Shown one piece after another: positions 17,898 through 26,746 of a stretch of 64,000 nt of DNA. Made by a program: the position numbers and the translations under genes. Each line of letters begins with the position of its first letter. The stretch's first letter is position 1. The notes under the pieces are model-generated. The model had not been told where the DNA came from, did not search any database, and worked only from the letters and a program-made list of their open reading frames with translations. Source of the stretch: Bradyrhizobium elkanii WSM2783 (GTDB taxonomy: Bacteria; Pseudomonadota; Alphaproteobacteria; Rhizobiales; Xanthobacteraceae); the NCBI RefSeq assembly GCF_000472865.1, contig NZ_AXAP01000002.1:186001-250000 (forward strand), read 5' to 3'.

Positions 17898-18229
17898 CCG
17901 GTCAGCACCGTCGAAGCGATGCCCTGCATAAGCAGGGCAAAAGTGAAGACAAGCGCGGCAAGGCTGCTGAGCACGCCGACGAAGGAAGCCGTCTCGCCGG
18001 ATGCCGCAGTCTCCGCAGATGCCGGCCTCGCTGATCGCCATGAGGCAAGCCCCGCAAGGGCAGCGATCATGGAACCTATGAACGAGGCAATGGCGGATGC
18101 ATGCAGTTGCGAGCGGCAGTCAGCATAGGGCAGGATTTGTCCGAGTTGCATGTTCACGGCCCAGACGAGCGGCGCGAGCCAGAGGCCGGCCCAGAGCAGA
18201 AGATGGGATGCAATCCTTGACGTGCTCAT
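17885..18229 (-). CDS. Small membrane protein of the oxidase operon
   Basis: This 114-residue protein has about three hydrophobic helices (residues 8-25, 45-62, 85-103). ATG at 18229 overlaps the subunit III stop by ATGA, so it is co-translated with the oxidase. I do not recognise the family. The position suggests an oxidase accessory subunit or a short second subunit III-like piece (compare coxP). Confidence 0.7.
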   Translation of the reverse strand: MSTSRIASHLLLWAGLWLAPLVWAVNMQLGQILPYADCRSQLHASAIASFIGSMIAALAGLASWRSARPASAETAASGETASFVGVLSSLAALVFTFALLMQGIASTVLTGCER

Positions 18230-18828
18230 AGCCGCGGGATCCAGTAGATGCAGCCGTAGATCGGAAGCCAGGTGGCGACGACAAAGTTCCAATACATCGC
18301 GTTGTCCTGGACGTCGCCGAACCGCCTTGCATTGTTGCCGTGGCGGGTCAACATCAACGCGGCGAGCACTAGCGTATCGACGAGATCGGTCATGATGTGG
18401 GTCGTATGCAGGCCCAGCAGCGTCCAGACGATCGAGCCATAAGCGTTGGCGTCCCAGCTAATCCCGAGTGCGGGAAATTCGAAGATACGCACGATCAGCG
18501 GCGCAACGCCGAAGAGCGACATCACAACCATTCCGATCCTGATCTTGCGGAGGTCCTGTTGCTCCGCCCAGCGTGACATCAAGACGTTCGGGACGAGGCT
18601 TGCCAGCAGGATCAGCGTCACTAGCGTGCCCGGCAGCAGGTCGGGCTTCGGCGCATCGATCGGCCAGATCGCAGCCAGGCTCATGAGATAGAGATAGACC
18701 GCGAGGACGAGCACAAAGCCGGTGCCCTCGATCAGCATGAAGGCGAGCGTGCCCCACCAAGTGACACTGGCGGTGCCCATGCCGTGCAGGGGGAGCTTTG
18801 AGAGATCGAGTGTAACTCTCTCCTTCAT
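18226..18828 (-). CDS. Cytochrome c oxidase subunit III
   Basis: This 200-residue membrane protein has five or more helices and the subunit III signature near TLLGLHTTHIMTDLVDT. It ends in a helix with YWNFVVATWLPIYGCIYWIP. It corresponds to the short bacterial form that lacks the two N-terminal helices of mitochondrial COX3. It overlaps subunit I by four bases. By order it matches coxO of the Bradyrhizobium coxMNOP alternative oxidase. Confidence 0.85.
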   Translation of the reverse strand: MKERVTLDLSKLPLHGMGTASVTWWGTLAFMLIEGTGFVLVLAVYLYLMSLAAIWPIDAPKPDLLPGTLVTLILLASLVPNVLMSRWAEQQDLRKIRIGMVVMSLFGVAPLIVRIFEFPALGISWDANAYGSIVWTLLGLHTTHIMTDLVDTLVLAALMLTRHGNNARRFGDVQDNAMYWNFVVATWLPIYGCIYWIPRL

Positions 18829-20738
18829 GACTCGTCCTCCGGCGTGCCCTTCGGCCAGAACCAGCCGATGAGGGTGATCGCGATCGGGATCGAACCCCAG
18901 ACCACCGCCCAAGGTGAGAAGATCGACCAGATCAGCATCACCGTCGTTGCGATCGCCGCCCACAATGGCCAGATCGAATTCCGCGGCGAAGCCTCACGCG
19001 CCTGCGGCTCGGCGGTGACCAGCGAGGTGACGACCAGTTCGCGCCGATCGGTGCGCAAGCCGCTCGCGACGGCAAGGATGTCGCTGCGATTCCAGAGCGG
19101 ATGGGAGCTGCTCACGGCTGGTATGCGCGCAAAATTGTAGCTCGGCGGCGGCGAAGCCGTCGCCCATTCCAGCGTCGGCGCGTCCCACGGATTGTCGCGA
19201 GCTGCCGCCCCGGAGCGGGCGCTGCGAATGGCATTGAGAAAGAAAAGCAGGAAACCGGCGACCAGGATGATTGCGCTCAGGCTGACGAACAGGTTCATGC
19301 CATGCCATGGCATGTCCGGCTGGTAGGTATAGATCCGGCGCGGCATGCCCTGCAGGCCAAGGATATGCATGGGAAAGAACGTGAGGTTGAATCCGATGAA
19401 GATCAGCCAGAACGACCATTTCCCGAGTGTCTCGCTCATCATCCGTCCCGTGATCTTGGGAAACCAATAGTGGACGGCGCCGAGCAGCGGGAAGACGGCG
19501 CCGCCGATCAGCACATAATGGAAATGCGCCACGACGAAATAAGTGTCGTGGACCTGGGTGTCGAAGGGCACGGAGGCCACCATCACGCCGGTCAGTCCGC
19601 CGATGACGAAGGTCACGATGAATCCGATGATGAACAGCAACGGCGTCGCGAACAGGGGCTTGCCATCCCACAATGTCCCGAGCCAGCAAAAGATCTGGAT
19701 GCCGGCCGGGATCGCGATGGCCATGCTGGAAGCTGTGAAGAAGCTGTTGCCCAGCCTCGGCAATCCAGCGACGAACATGTGGTGTACCCATAGCCCGAAC
19801 GACAGGATGCCGGTTGCGATCAGGGCCATCACCAACGCGAGATAACCGAATGCCGGACGACGGGCGAACGGCTCGATCATCGTGGAGACCATGCCGGCCG
19901 CCGGCAGGAAGATGATGTAAACCTCGGGGTGGCCGAAGAACCAGAACAGATGCTGCCACAACAGCACGTCACCGCCTTCCGCGGGATTGTAGAAGTGCGT
20001 GCCGACGAGCCGGTCGAGAATCAGGCTGGTGCTCGCGACCATGATCGCCGGCATCGCCATGATGACAAGGAACGCGGTTACCAGCATTGCCCAGACGAAC
20101 ACGGGAATGCGGTCGAGCGTCATGCCCGGCGCGCGCTGCTTGAAGATCGTCACGACGAGCTCGACGGCCACGGCTAGCGCCGAGAGCTCGGTGAACGTGA
20201 TCATCTGTGCCCAGATGTCGGCACGCTTGCCGGCGCCGTATTGCGGGCCGGAGAGTGGCACATAGGCGAACCAGCCGACGTCGGGAGCCATGTCGAGCGC
20301 AAAGGAGAGCCAGAGCAGCGCACCTCCGGCGAGATAGATCCAGTAGGAGAACGCATTTAGCCGAGGAAAGGCGATGTTGCGCGTGCCGACCATCAGCGGC
20401 ACCAGATACACCGCCATCGCTTCCATCACGGGCACAGCAAACAGGAACATCATGTTCGCACCGTGCATCGTGAAGATCTGATTATAGCGGTCCGGCCCGA
20501 TCAAGCGCTCTTCCGGCTGTGCGAGCTGGATGCGCATCAGCGCGGCGAGAATGCCGCCAAGTGCGAGAAACACGAAGGCCGTCAGGATGTAGCGTCGGCC
20601 GATGATCTTGTGGTCGACCGTTGCAAGCGCACCCCACAATCCGCGAGGCGTCTTCCAGGTTTCCGCGAGCTCGGCCCTCAGCTGGCTTCGCTCGAGATCG
20701 GTGTCGCGCGTATCCGGTCCGGTTATGTTCGCCTTCAT
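18825..20738 (-). CDS. Heme-copper oxidase subunit I
   Basis: This 637-residue protein is the catalytic subunit. The low-spin heme ligands are seen in TMHGANMMF and in HFHY (His405/407). The CuB ligands are in GHPEVY (His270, with cross-linked Tyr274 and Glu272) and HH319-320. By eye alignment, two proton-path residues differ from proton-pumping A-type oxidases: the D-channel entrance is Asn121 (VGTRNIAFPRLN) instead of Asp, and the K-channel lysine position is Gln348 (PAGIQIFCW). The C-terminal extension contains further hydrophobic helices. It overlaps subunits II and III by four bases each. The order resembles coxN of coxMNOP. Confidence 0.93.
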   Translation of the reverse strand: MKANITGPDTRDTDLERSQLRAELAETWKTPRGLWGALATVDHKIIGRRYILTAFVFLALGGILAALMRIQLAQPEERLIGPDRYNQIFTMHGANMMFLFAVPVMEAMAVYLVPLMVGTRNIAFPRLNAFSYWIYLAGGALLWLSFALDMAPDVGWFAYVPLSGPQYGAGKRADIWAQMITFTELSALAVAVELVVTIFKQRAPGMTLDRIPVFVWAMLVTAFLVIMAMPAIMVASTSLILDRLVGTHFYNPAEGGDVLLWQHLFWFFGHPEVYIIFLPAAGMVSTMIEPFARRPAFGYLALVMALIATGILSFGLWVHHMFVAGLPRLGNSFFTASSMAIAIPAGIQIFCWLGTLWDGKPLFATPLLFIIGFIVTFVIGGLTGVMVASVPFDTQVHDTYFVVAHFHYVLIGGAVFPLLGAVHYWFPKITGRMMSETLGKWSFWLIFIGFNLTFFPMHILGLQGMPRRIYTYQPDMPWHGMNLFVSLSAIILVAGFLLFFLNAIRSARSGAAARDNPWDAPTLEWATASPPPSYNFARIPAVSSSHPLWNRSDILAVASGLRTDRRELVVTSLVTAEPQAREASPRNSIWPLWAAIATTVMLIWSIFSPWAVVWGSIPIAITLIGWFWPKGTPEDES

Positions 20739-21748
20739 TTCAGGCTCGCCAGATAGGCCGACACCGCGCGCAGCTCCTCGGGCGTGAGCGGAACCGTGGG
20801 CATATTATTGCCTGGCTTGATTGTTTGCGGGTCGGCGATCCACGCCGCGAGCGATCCGCGTGTTGTCTCGAACAGGCCGGCAGCGATGTATTTGCGGCCG
20901 CCGATATGGGTCAGGTCGGGACCGGTCGTGCCCGATGCCGTCGTGCCGCGAACCGTGTGGCAAGCCGCACATGGCTTCGCGAGAAACGCGTGCTGGCCTG
21001 CGGCGAGCTCTTCTTCGGATGGCTGGATGGCCGGCTGCCGCTGTGCGCTTGTCCACCTGTCGAATTCAGCCTCGCTTTCCGCAATGACCAGGAACGCCAT
21101 GTGCGCATGCTGCATTCCGCAGAATTCCGCGCATTGCCCGCGATAGGTGCCAGGGTTTTCGGCACGAATGAGCAGCTCGTTGGCGCGGCCCGGGACAAGG
21201 TCCTGCTTGCCGGCTAGGCTAGGCACCCAGAAGGAGTGGATGACGTCGAGCCCCTCGAGCCGGAGACGTACGTTGCGACCGACGGGAATGTGAATCTCAT
21301 TGGCGGTTTCGAACCGTTCCTCCGGGCTCGTGCCAAAATATTCGACGCTCCACCACCACTGCAGGCCGCGCACCTTGATCGTCAACTCGTCGTTGGCGGT
21401 AACGCCCAGCGCGCGCGTCGCAAAGAAACTCATGACGGTGAATCCGCTGATGACGACGGTCGTGGCCGCGACCGCGGCGACGATGGTGATTGTCATGCGC
21501 CGTTGCGTCGAAGGCTGCGGTGCGATCGGCAACGGACGTTCCCGGCGATTGCGCGACAAGGCGATGATCAGCGCGATCATCACCAGCATCCAGACCACGG
21601 AGCACACCGCTACGATCAAGATGATCAATTGCTTCAGGCTCATCGCTGGTGCGCCATGCGCATCCAGCGCCGACTGCCAGCCGCTGCAGCCGGCCAGCAG
21701 GAGCGCAGGTGTAACGACGCATACAAGCCTGGTCGCGTGTCGTATCAC
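20735..21748 (-). CDS. Cytochrome c oxidase subunit II with fused cytochrome c domain
   Basis: This 337-residue protein starts at GTG 21748, overlapping the previous TGA. That start gives a lipoprotein signal with lipobox LLLAGC, and two membrane helices follow. The CuA site is complete: HSFW, then QCAEFCGMQHAHM. A C-terminal heme c domain has CAACH near residue 260 and Met in NNMPTVPL. This caa3-like form takes electrons through its own heme c. The longer open frame reaching 22087 is only the neighbouring gene read out of frame. Confidence 0.92.
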   Translation of the reverse strand: MIRHATRLVCVVTPALLLAGCSGWQSALDAHGAPAMSLKQLIILIVAVCSVVWMLVMIALIIALSRNRRERPLPIAPQPSTQRRMTITIVAAVAATTVVISGFTVMSFFATRALGVTANDELTIKVRGLQWWWSVEYFGTSPEERFETANEIHIPVGRNVRLRLEGLDVIHSFWVPSLAGKQDLVPGRANELLIRAENPGTYRGQCAEFCGMQHAHMAFLVIAESEAEFDRWTSAQRQPAIQPSEEELAAGQHAFLAKPCAACHTVRGTTASGTTGPDLTHIGGRKYIAAGLFETTRGSLAAWIADPQTIKPGNNMPTVPLTPEELRAVSAYLASLK

Positions 21749-22308
21749 GGCGTCGGCCCTTGATCCGGATGGAGCGGCGTCGGTCCCGGGTCGAACAGGA
21801 TTTTCGCCGGCGCGCGGTTTTCCGCAGGCCGCGTATGCTTCTCGTCGTTGCGGCTCGGGGCGGCAGTCTTGCCGGCATAAGAGCCGATCGTCTGCACGTA
21901 GCCCGCGAGCTGCCAGATCTGATCGGTGGTCATCTTGTCGCGATAGGCCGGCATGCCGTGTGGCCGGCCATCGCGGATCGAGGCAAAGATCGAGACCATC
22001 TCGGGGCCGTAGTACCACCAGCCGTCGAGGAAGCCGGGGCCGATGCCGCCTTCGCCATTGCGGTGGCAGGCCTTGCAGCCGAACCATGAATAAAGCCGCT
22101 TGCCCTGGCTGAGATTGTAGGCATTGGCCTCGTAAGGTTTCTCCAGCGCAAAATACACATTAGGTGGCGCACCGCTGATGCCGTTCGGCATCAGCGCTAC
22201 TTTGTCGAGCGCCTCCGCGACCGGTGGATCGAGCCGGAGTTGTCGTTCCTCCCGTTGACATCCGGCCACAGCTATCGCGATGCCGATCAGGAGCGTGGCC
22301 ATCCGCAT
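21745..22308 (-). CDS. Cytochrome c lipoprotein, first gene of the oxidase operon
   Basis: This 187-residue protein has a lipoprotein signal (lipobox AVAGC). One heme site, CKACH at about 78, and a candidate Met ligand in GMPAYRDKM are present. Its Pro- and Asn-rich tail overlaps the start of subunit II (GTGA). It is probably an outer electron carrier for this oxidase. Confidence 0.85.
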   Translation of the reverse strand: MRMATLLIGIAIAVAGCQREERQLRLDPPVAEALDKVALMPNGISGAPPNVYFALEKPYEANAYNLSQGKRLYSWFGCKACHRNGEGGIGPGFLDGWWYYGPEMVSIFASIRDGRPHGMPAYRDKMTTDQIWQLAGYVQTIGSYAGKTAAPSRNDEKHTRPAENRAPAKILFDPGPTPLHPDQGPTP

Positions 22309-22481
22309 GGTTCAATCTGCTGAGAATACAGGAAACCTCGGACTCGTAATCGATGTCGTGGAGCAAAGTTCCTGTAAACGACGCCGGGAAATGCCAAGGG
22401 AGTGAAGAGGTTAGGAACGAACCTCGCCGATGGAGCTTGAATTGGAAAATTCGCGAGACAAGCTTCTGCCAAGGAACAGCC
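22309..22481. promoter_or_regulatory. Divergent promoter region, oxidase operon / molybdoenzyme
   Basis: The 173 bases separate two divergent transcription units. GGAAC occurs on both strands (22372 region on minus, 22412 on plus) with correct spacing to GATT and GCTT, but neither gives the CGTT -10 of EcfG promoters. No FNR/FixK palindrome (TTGAT-N4-ATCAA) was found by eye. Confidence 0.3.
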
Positions 22482-24791
22482 ATGTCCACCAAACGCAAAC
22501 TAAGCGCAGACCTCGAAGTCGAGCCGTATGAGCACCCATCTGGCGGATGGGGGTCGGTACGACCCCTTGCTCGGAGTCTCGCGCGCGATCACGTGCCGTT
22601 CACGGGCCCGCGCGTTCTGCTCCGCCAGAACAAACCCGACGGCTTCATGTGTGTCAGTTGTGCCTGGGCGAAGCCGGCCGATCCGCGCGTGTTCGAGTTC
22701 TGCGAGAACGGCGCCAAGGCGACCACGTGGGAGATCACGCACAAACGCGTGACACCGGAATTCTTCGCCGACAAGCCGCTGGCCGAGCTTGAGGCCTGGG
22801 ACGATCACCACCTCGAGGCTGCCGGCCGCTTGACCCACCCGATGCGCTGGGATGCTGCGCGGGACAAATATGTGCCGGTCGGCTGGGAGGAGGCGTTCCG
22901 CGAGATTGGCCGCGAACTGAAGGCGCTGCAGCCCGATAGCGTGGTGTTCTACACCTCCGGCCGAGCCTCACTGGAGGCGTCCTTCATGTACGGGCTGTTC
23001 GCACGTGCCTACGGCACCAACAACCTGCCCGATAGTTCCAACATGTGTCACGAGACGACGTCGGTGGCATTGCCGGAGAGCATTGGTGTACCGGTCGGCA
23101 CCTGTACGCTTGACGACTTCAGCAAGACCGACTGCATTTTCTTCTTCGGACAGAATGTCGGCACCTCCAGCCCGCGGATGCTGCACGAGCTGCAGGAGGC
23201 TTCGCGTCGTGGCGTGCCGATCGTGACGTTCAATCCGCTGCGAGAACGGGGTCTGGAGGAGTTCGTCAATCCTCAGGCGCCCGGCGAAATGCTGATGGGA
23301 TCGTCAACCCGCATCACCTCGCAATATCATCAAGTCAAGACCGGCGGCGACACCGCGGCAATCATCGGCATTGCCAAGGTGCTGCTGGCGCTTGACGAGA
23401 AGGCCGGCCCTTCCGATCCGGTGATTGATTGGAATTTCATCCGCGAGCATACGCATGGCTGGGATGAATTCGCCGCCGCCGTGAAGGATTGCGAGTGGGT
23501 AGAGATCGAGCGCCGCTCTGGCTTGACACGCAATGCACTGGAAGCTGCCGCCACAGTCTATGCGCATGCCAAATCAGTGATGTTCATCTATGGCATGGGC
23601 CTGACCCAGCACGAACGGGGCGTCGAAACCGTCCAGACCATGGTCAACCTCGCGCTGATGCGCGGCAATATCGGACGTCCTGGCGCCGGCATCTGCCCAG
23701 TACGCGGGCATTCCAACGTCCAGGGGCAGCGCACCGTCGGGATCACCGAGAAGCCGGACATGGTGCCGAAGGACAAGATCAGGGAATTGTTCGGCATCAA
23801 TGTGCCTGCGCAGAAAGGTACCACGACAGTCGAAGCTTGCGAGAAGATCATCGACGGTTCTGTGCGCGCTGTGGTGCTGCTCGGCGGCAACCTGGTTCGT
23901 TCCGTTCCCGACCACCGACGGGTCGAGCCTGCCTGGCGCAGGCTGCGCCTGACGGTGAACATCCTGACCAAGCTCAACCGCACGGCGCTCGTGCATGGCG
24001 AGATATCCTACATCCTGCCATGCCTTGGCCGCATCGAGATCGACGAGCAGGAGAGTGGGCGGCAGGCGGTCTCAATGGAGGATTCCACCGGCTGCATGCA
24101 CGGTTCCTGGGGGCAGGTGAAACCGGCAAGCCCCGACTTGTTCTCCGAGCCGAGGATCATCGCCGAATTGGCGAAGGCCGCGGCGCCCACCCGCTCGACC
24201 ATTCCATGGGATGCATGGGTGGCGGACTATAGCCGGGTTCGCGAGGCAATCGCTGCGACCTATCCCGACATCTTCCACGATTTCAACGCGCGGCTTTGGA
24301 AGCCTGGCGGTTTTCATCGCCCACTCGGCGCCCGCGAGCGCCGATGGAACACGAAGACCGGCAAGGCGAACTTCATCACGCCGGATTCGCTTGCAACCGA
24401 TATCGATACTCGGCCCGTGGATCGCGACATCGTTCAGCTCATCACGCTGCGTAGCAACGGCCAGTTCAACACCACCATCTATAACTACGACGATCGCTTC
24501 CGCGGTATCCACGGATCGCGATATGTCGTGCTGATGCATCCCAACGACATCGATCGCTTTGCGTTGAAGGAAGGAAGCGTTGTCACGCTCGCCACGGCCG
24601 CGAATGACGGCGTCAAGCGGGAGGTCGGCGGGCTTCGGGTTGTCGCCTACAACATCCCGGAAGGGTGTATTGCGGGCTACTATCCCGAATGCAATCCGCT
24701 ATTGCCGCTTTGGCATCACGAGAAGAAGGCCAAGACGCCGGCGGCGAAGTCGATTCCGGTGCGGGTCAGGGCCGATGTGCGTGCGGCGTGA
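22482..24791 (+). CDS. FdhF/YdeP-family molybdopterin oxidoreductase
   Basis: This 769-residue protein starts at ATG 22482 with AAGGA upstream. It opens with GGWGSVRPLARSLAR and contains MCVSCAWAKP at about 58, the hallmark of the YdeP branch of formate-dehydrogenase-like molybdoenzymes. Molybdopterin-binding segments follow (FFFGQNVGTSSPRM, GNIGRPGAGICPVRGHSN), and the C-terminal domain has RSNGQFNTT. No twin-arginine signal is present, so it should be cytoplasmic. No electron-transfer subunits are adjacent. In enteric bacteria YdeP is linked to acid resistance; here the substrate is unknown. Confidence 0.88.
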   Translation: MSTKRKLSADLEVEPYEHPSGGWGSVRPLARSLARDHVPFTGPRVLLRQNKPDGFMCVSCAWAKPADPRVFEFCENGAKATTWEITHKRVTPEFFADKPLAELEAWDDHHLEAAGRLTHPMRWDAARDKYVPVGWEEAFREIGRELKALQPDSVVFYTSGRASLEASFMYGLFARAYGTNNLPDSSNMCHETTSVALPESIGVPVGTCTLDDFSKTDCIFFFGQNVGTSSPRMLHELQEASRRGVPIVTFNPLRERGLEEFVNPQAPGEMLMGSSTRITSQYHQVKTGGDTAAIIGIAKVLLALDEKAGPSDPVIDWNFIREHTHGWDEFAAAVKDCEWVEIERRSGLTRNALEAAATVYAHAKSVMFIYGMGLTQHERGVETVQTMVNLALMRGNIGRPGAGICPVRGHSNVQGQRTVGITEKPDMVPKDKIRELFGINVPAQKGTTTVEACEKIIDGSVRAVVLLGGNLVRSVPDHRRVEPAWRRLRLTVNILTKLNRTALVHGEISYILPCLGRIEIDEQESGRQAVSMEDSTGCMHGSWGQVKPASPDLFSEPRIIAELAKAAAPTRSTIPWDAWVADYSRVREAIAATYPDIFHDFNARLWKPGGFHRPLGARERRWNTKTGKANFITPDSLATDIDTRPVDRDIVQLITLRSNGQFNTTIYNYDDRFRGIHGSRYVVLMHPNDIDRFALKEGSVVTLATAANDGVKREVGGLRVVAYNIPEGCIAGYYPECNPLLPLWHHEKKAKTPAAKSIPVRVRADVRAA

Positions 24792-24802
24792 GGAGGGTGA
24801 TC

Positions 24803-25060
24803 ATGTCCGACAAAGAGGAGCAGAAGCGCATCCAGGAGAAGCAGGGCGGCCACCATATGCCGCCAAGGCCCGATGATGGCCCGCCGCTCGACGATACCGA
24901 CCGCAATACTGACAAGGTCATCAAACCGTCGCGCCGCAAGCCGGAGCCTTACGCTAGAGCGTTTTCGAGCGAAGTGGACATCGGTTCGCGTGAAGAAAAC
25001 GCGTCAAAACAAGAATCTAGAGCTTCGGTTCTGATTCAATCAGAACAGAAAATGCTCTAG
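24803..25060 (+). CDS. Small hydrophilic protein with a repeat-derived tail
   Basis: This 85-residue hydrophilic protein follows the molybdoenzyme by 11 bases with GGAGG before ATG 24803. The first 50 residues (Lys-, Asp- and Pro-rich) look like the ancestral protein. From residue 51 the reading frame lies entirely within a rhizobial repeat, and the stop codon TAG is the last three bases of that repeat. The C-terminal 35 residues are therefore probably not ancestral. The function is unknown. Confidence 0.6.
   Translation: MSDKEEQKRIQEKQGGHHMPPRPDDGPPLDDTDRNTDKVIKPSRRKPEPYARAFSSEVDIGSREENASKQESRASVLIQSEQKML
24954..25060. repeat. Rhizobial intergenic palindromic repeat element
   Basis: This 107-bp element is bounded by CTAGAGC and GCTCTAG. 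It contains an outer stem-forming pair (CGTTTTC and GAAAACG) and an inner perfect palindrome GTTCTGATT-C-AATCAGAAC. I recognise the sequence as a dispersed element found many times in Bradyrhizobium and related genomes. Here it overlaps the 3' end of the small gene on the plus strand, and its last bases supply the expected stop (25057-25059) of the frameshifted DUF305 gene on the minus strand. Confidence 0.8.
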
Positions 25061-26180
25061 TTCACGTTGTCGGCGAACATGTTTCGAAACGCCGCAGTGA
25101 CGGCCGCGATGCCGGCTGCGCCCTGCATCAGCGCGATCTCGCCTTGCTGCTCGTGGCGGATCGCATGCGCCATGATGCGCAGGCGCGGGTCGCCGTCGCT
25201 GCGCCATTGCTGATCGCCATCTTCACCGCGCCCTTGTGATGCAGGGTCATCATTTCAACGAACAGTGCATCGAACTGGTCCGGTGAAGCGGCGCTGACCT
25301 GCTGCATCTGCACGGAGGTGAGGTAGCCCGGCATGTCGGAGCGCTCCTCGGCCGAGCAGCCCGGCATGGCCGTGTCGAACCAGCTTTGCCACCAATTGTC
25401 GAAAATCCTGTTCTCGCCGGTTTGGCTCAGCGACCGCAGATGTGGGTCCTGGGCGCGCTTGATGCCCAAGCGGGCCAGCTCGATGCCCTGTGCGTGATGG
25501 GCGGTCATGTGCCGGATGTAGGTTTGATCCGACACCTTGTCGCGGCCGATCCAAGGCAGCTCGCGGCCGAGGCTGGACAATAGTGTTATGCCGGCCAGCA
25601 CGATGACGATCGCCAGTGATCCGCTCAGCCATACTTTGCCGAACCGAGCATCGCTCTCGGGGGCTTCGCCCGGCGGCCAGCGCAGCCAAGCAAACAGTGG
25701 ATACATGAAGGCGGAAGCGCCATGAACGAGCAGGCCAATCCAGTAGGGTTGCTGCAACGTGAACAGCGGCTGCCAGAACGGAAGCAGTGGGACCAGCACG
25801 AACCATTCCGTCGCTGACGAGAACAGTGCCCAAGGTAGCGCGAGCAAGAGGATGGTCAGCGGCCGAAGCTCGGCCGTCCAGCGCCCGAGCAGGCCGAAGA
25901 ACACCATCGCCCACGAGAAGTCCGCCCATTGATGGAACGCGATCCCAGCCAGGATCGCGCTCCAGGACGGCTCGGCGCCGATCGCCCAGTCTCGCGCGGG
26001 GATCGCAGCCACCGTCATCCAGTCGACCGAGGCATCGCGGCCGATGCGAGCGGCGAACAGCTGGCTGACGATGGTCGAGAACGTGCTGCTGATCAGGCCA
26101 AGTTCGGCCGCCGCGAGCCAGTGCGATTTCGTTCTGCGTGCCGTTCGCGTCCGGGTGTTGCCGCAAGGCGTCACGCCCAT
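25057..26180 (-). pseudogene. Membrane protein with DUF305 domain, broken by a frameshift
   Basis: The first 320 or so residues read well. There are several transmembrane helices, then a DUF305 domain with HMTAHHAQGIELARLG and EMMTLHHKGAVKMA, His-rich segments that bind metal in relatives. After that the frame runs into nonsense and stops at 25128. Shifting one frame after about 25180 gives a natural C-terminus (DQQWRSDGDPRLRIMAHAIR and on) ending at 25057. One base is therefore missing near 25180-25190, by true mutation or read error. The next gene upstream begins the operon at 26728. Confidence 0.7.
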
Positions 26181-26185
26181 TTCAT

Positions 26186-26728
26186 CTACGACGCTCCGAC
26201 GGCTGCCCGGCCAAGGAGGTTCTTCGCGGAACTTCGTGCGGCCTCTAACCCCTTCGGGAAGCCACTCCGGTCGGCATAGAGGCGCCGTCCCCCGCCACGC
26301 CTCGGCGAGCGCGCCACCGTCTGCTGAACAGCCTTGTAATCGAGGAAGGCGATCCCTCCGACCATCAGGAGCGCGAGCGCGACATTGTGCTTCTTCGGGT
26401 TGTCATATCTGAACCCGGACAGCAGTGTAGCGGCGTCCAACCCGTCGCCGGCAACGCGGCTCCACATGCCGGCACGCTTGTCCACGGAAAGCGACATGAC
26501 GCCGCTGAACAGCTCGCGGAAGCCGTAGGCGCGGACGAGGCCTTCGCTTCCCCGCATCCCCAATGCGCGCGTGATCCGCCGCGACGCGAGCACTTCCATC
26601 GCACCAAGACCGATGCTGAACCAGCCAAGCCTTCGCGCGAGGCGGTCGGCCGGCTCGATCGAGCTCGGGCCGCTGCGCACGATCTTCGGGTCACCCTTGG
26701 ATCGCATGATGTTGGCAACGTAATACAT
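26186..26728 (-). CDS. Hypothetical membrane protein
   Basis: This 180-residue protein has two or three hydrophobic segments (around 34-50, 70-80, 117-132) and a very basic C-terminus. The segment LGWFSIGLGAMEVLA followed by RAYGFRELFSGVM resembles the N-terminal membrane part of rhizobial proteins that carry a cyclase/dehydrase (SRPBCC) domain, but that domain is absent. It lies five bases upstream of the DUF305 gene, likely in one operon. The function is unknown. Confidence 0.65.
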   Translation of the reverse strand: MYYVANIMRSKGDPKIVRSGPSSIEPADRLARRLGWFSIGLGAMEVLASRRITRALGMRGSEGLVRAYGFRELFSGVMSLSVDKRAGMWSRVAGDGLDAATLLSGFRYDNPKKHNVALALLMVGGIAFLDYKAVQQTVARSPRRGGGRRLYADRSGFPKGLEAARSSAKNLLGRAAVGAS

Positions 26729-26746
26729 GTTCTCGCCTCGCTATAT

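Noticed and set aside
18994..19959. Long frame (321 codons) on the same strand as oxidase subunit I, in another frame
   Set aside because: It is a shadow of the subunit I gene, rich in Arg and His from out-of-frame GC-rich codons.
20735..22087. Longer start for oxidase subunit II (450 residues)
   Set aside because: The added 113 residues are the upstream cytochrome gene read out of frame; GTG 21748 gives a proper lipoprotein signal and a GTGA overlap.
22412..22440. GGAAC upstream of the molybdoenzyme as an EcfG promoter
   Set aside because: The -10 position reads GCTT at the expected spacing instead of CGTT.
25170..25200. Programmed -1 frameshift in the DUF305 gene
   Set aside because: No slippery heptamer or downstream structure was seen, and a similar one-base loss in a nearby gene favours mutation or read error.
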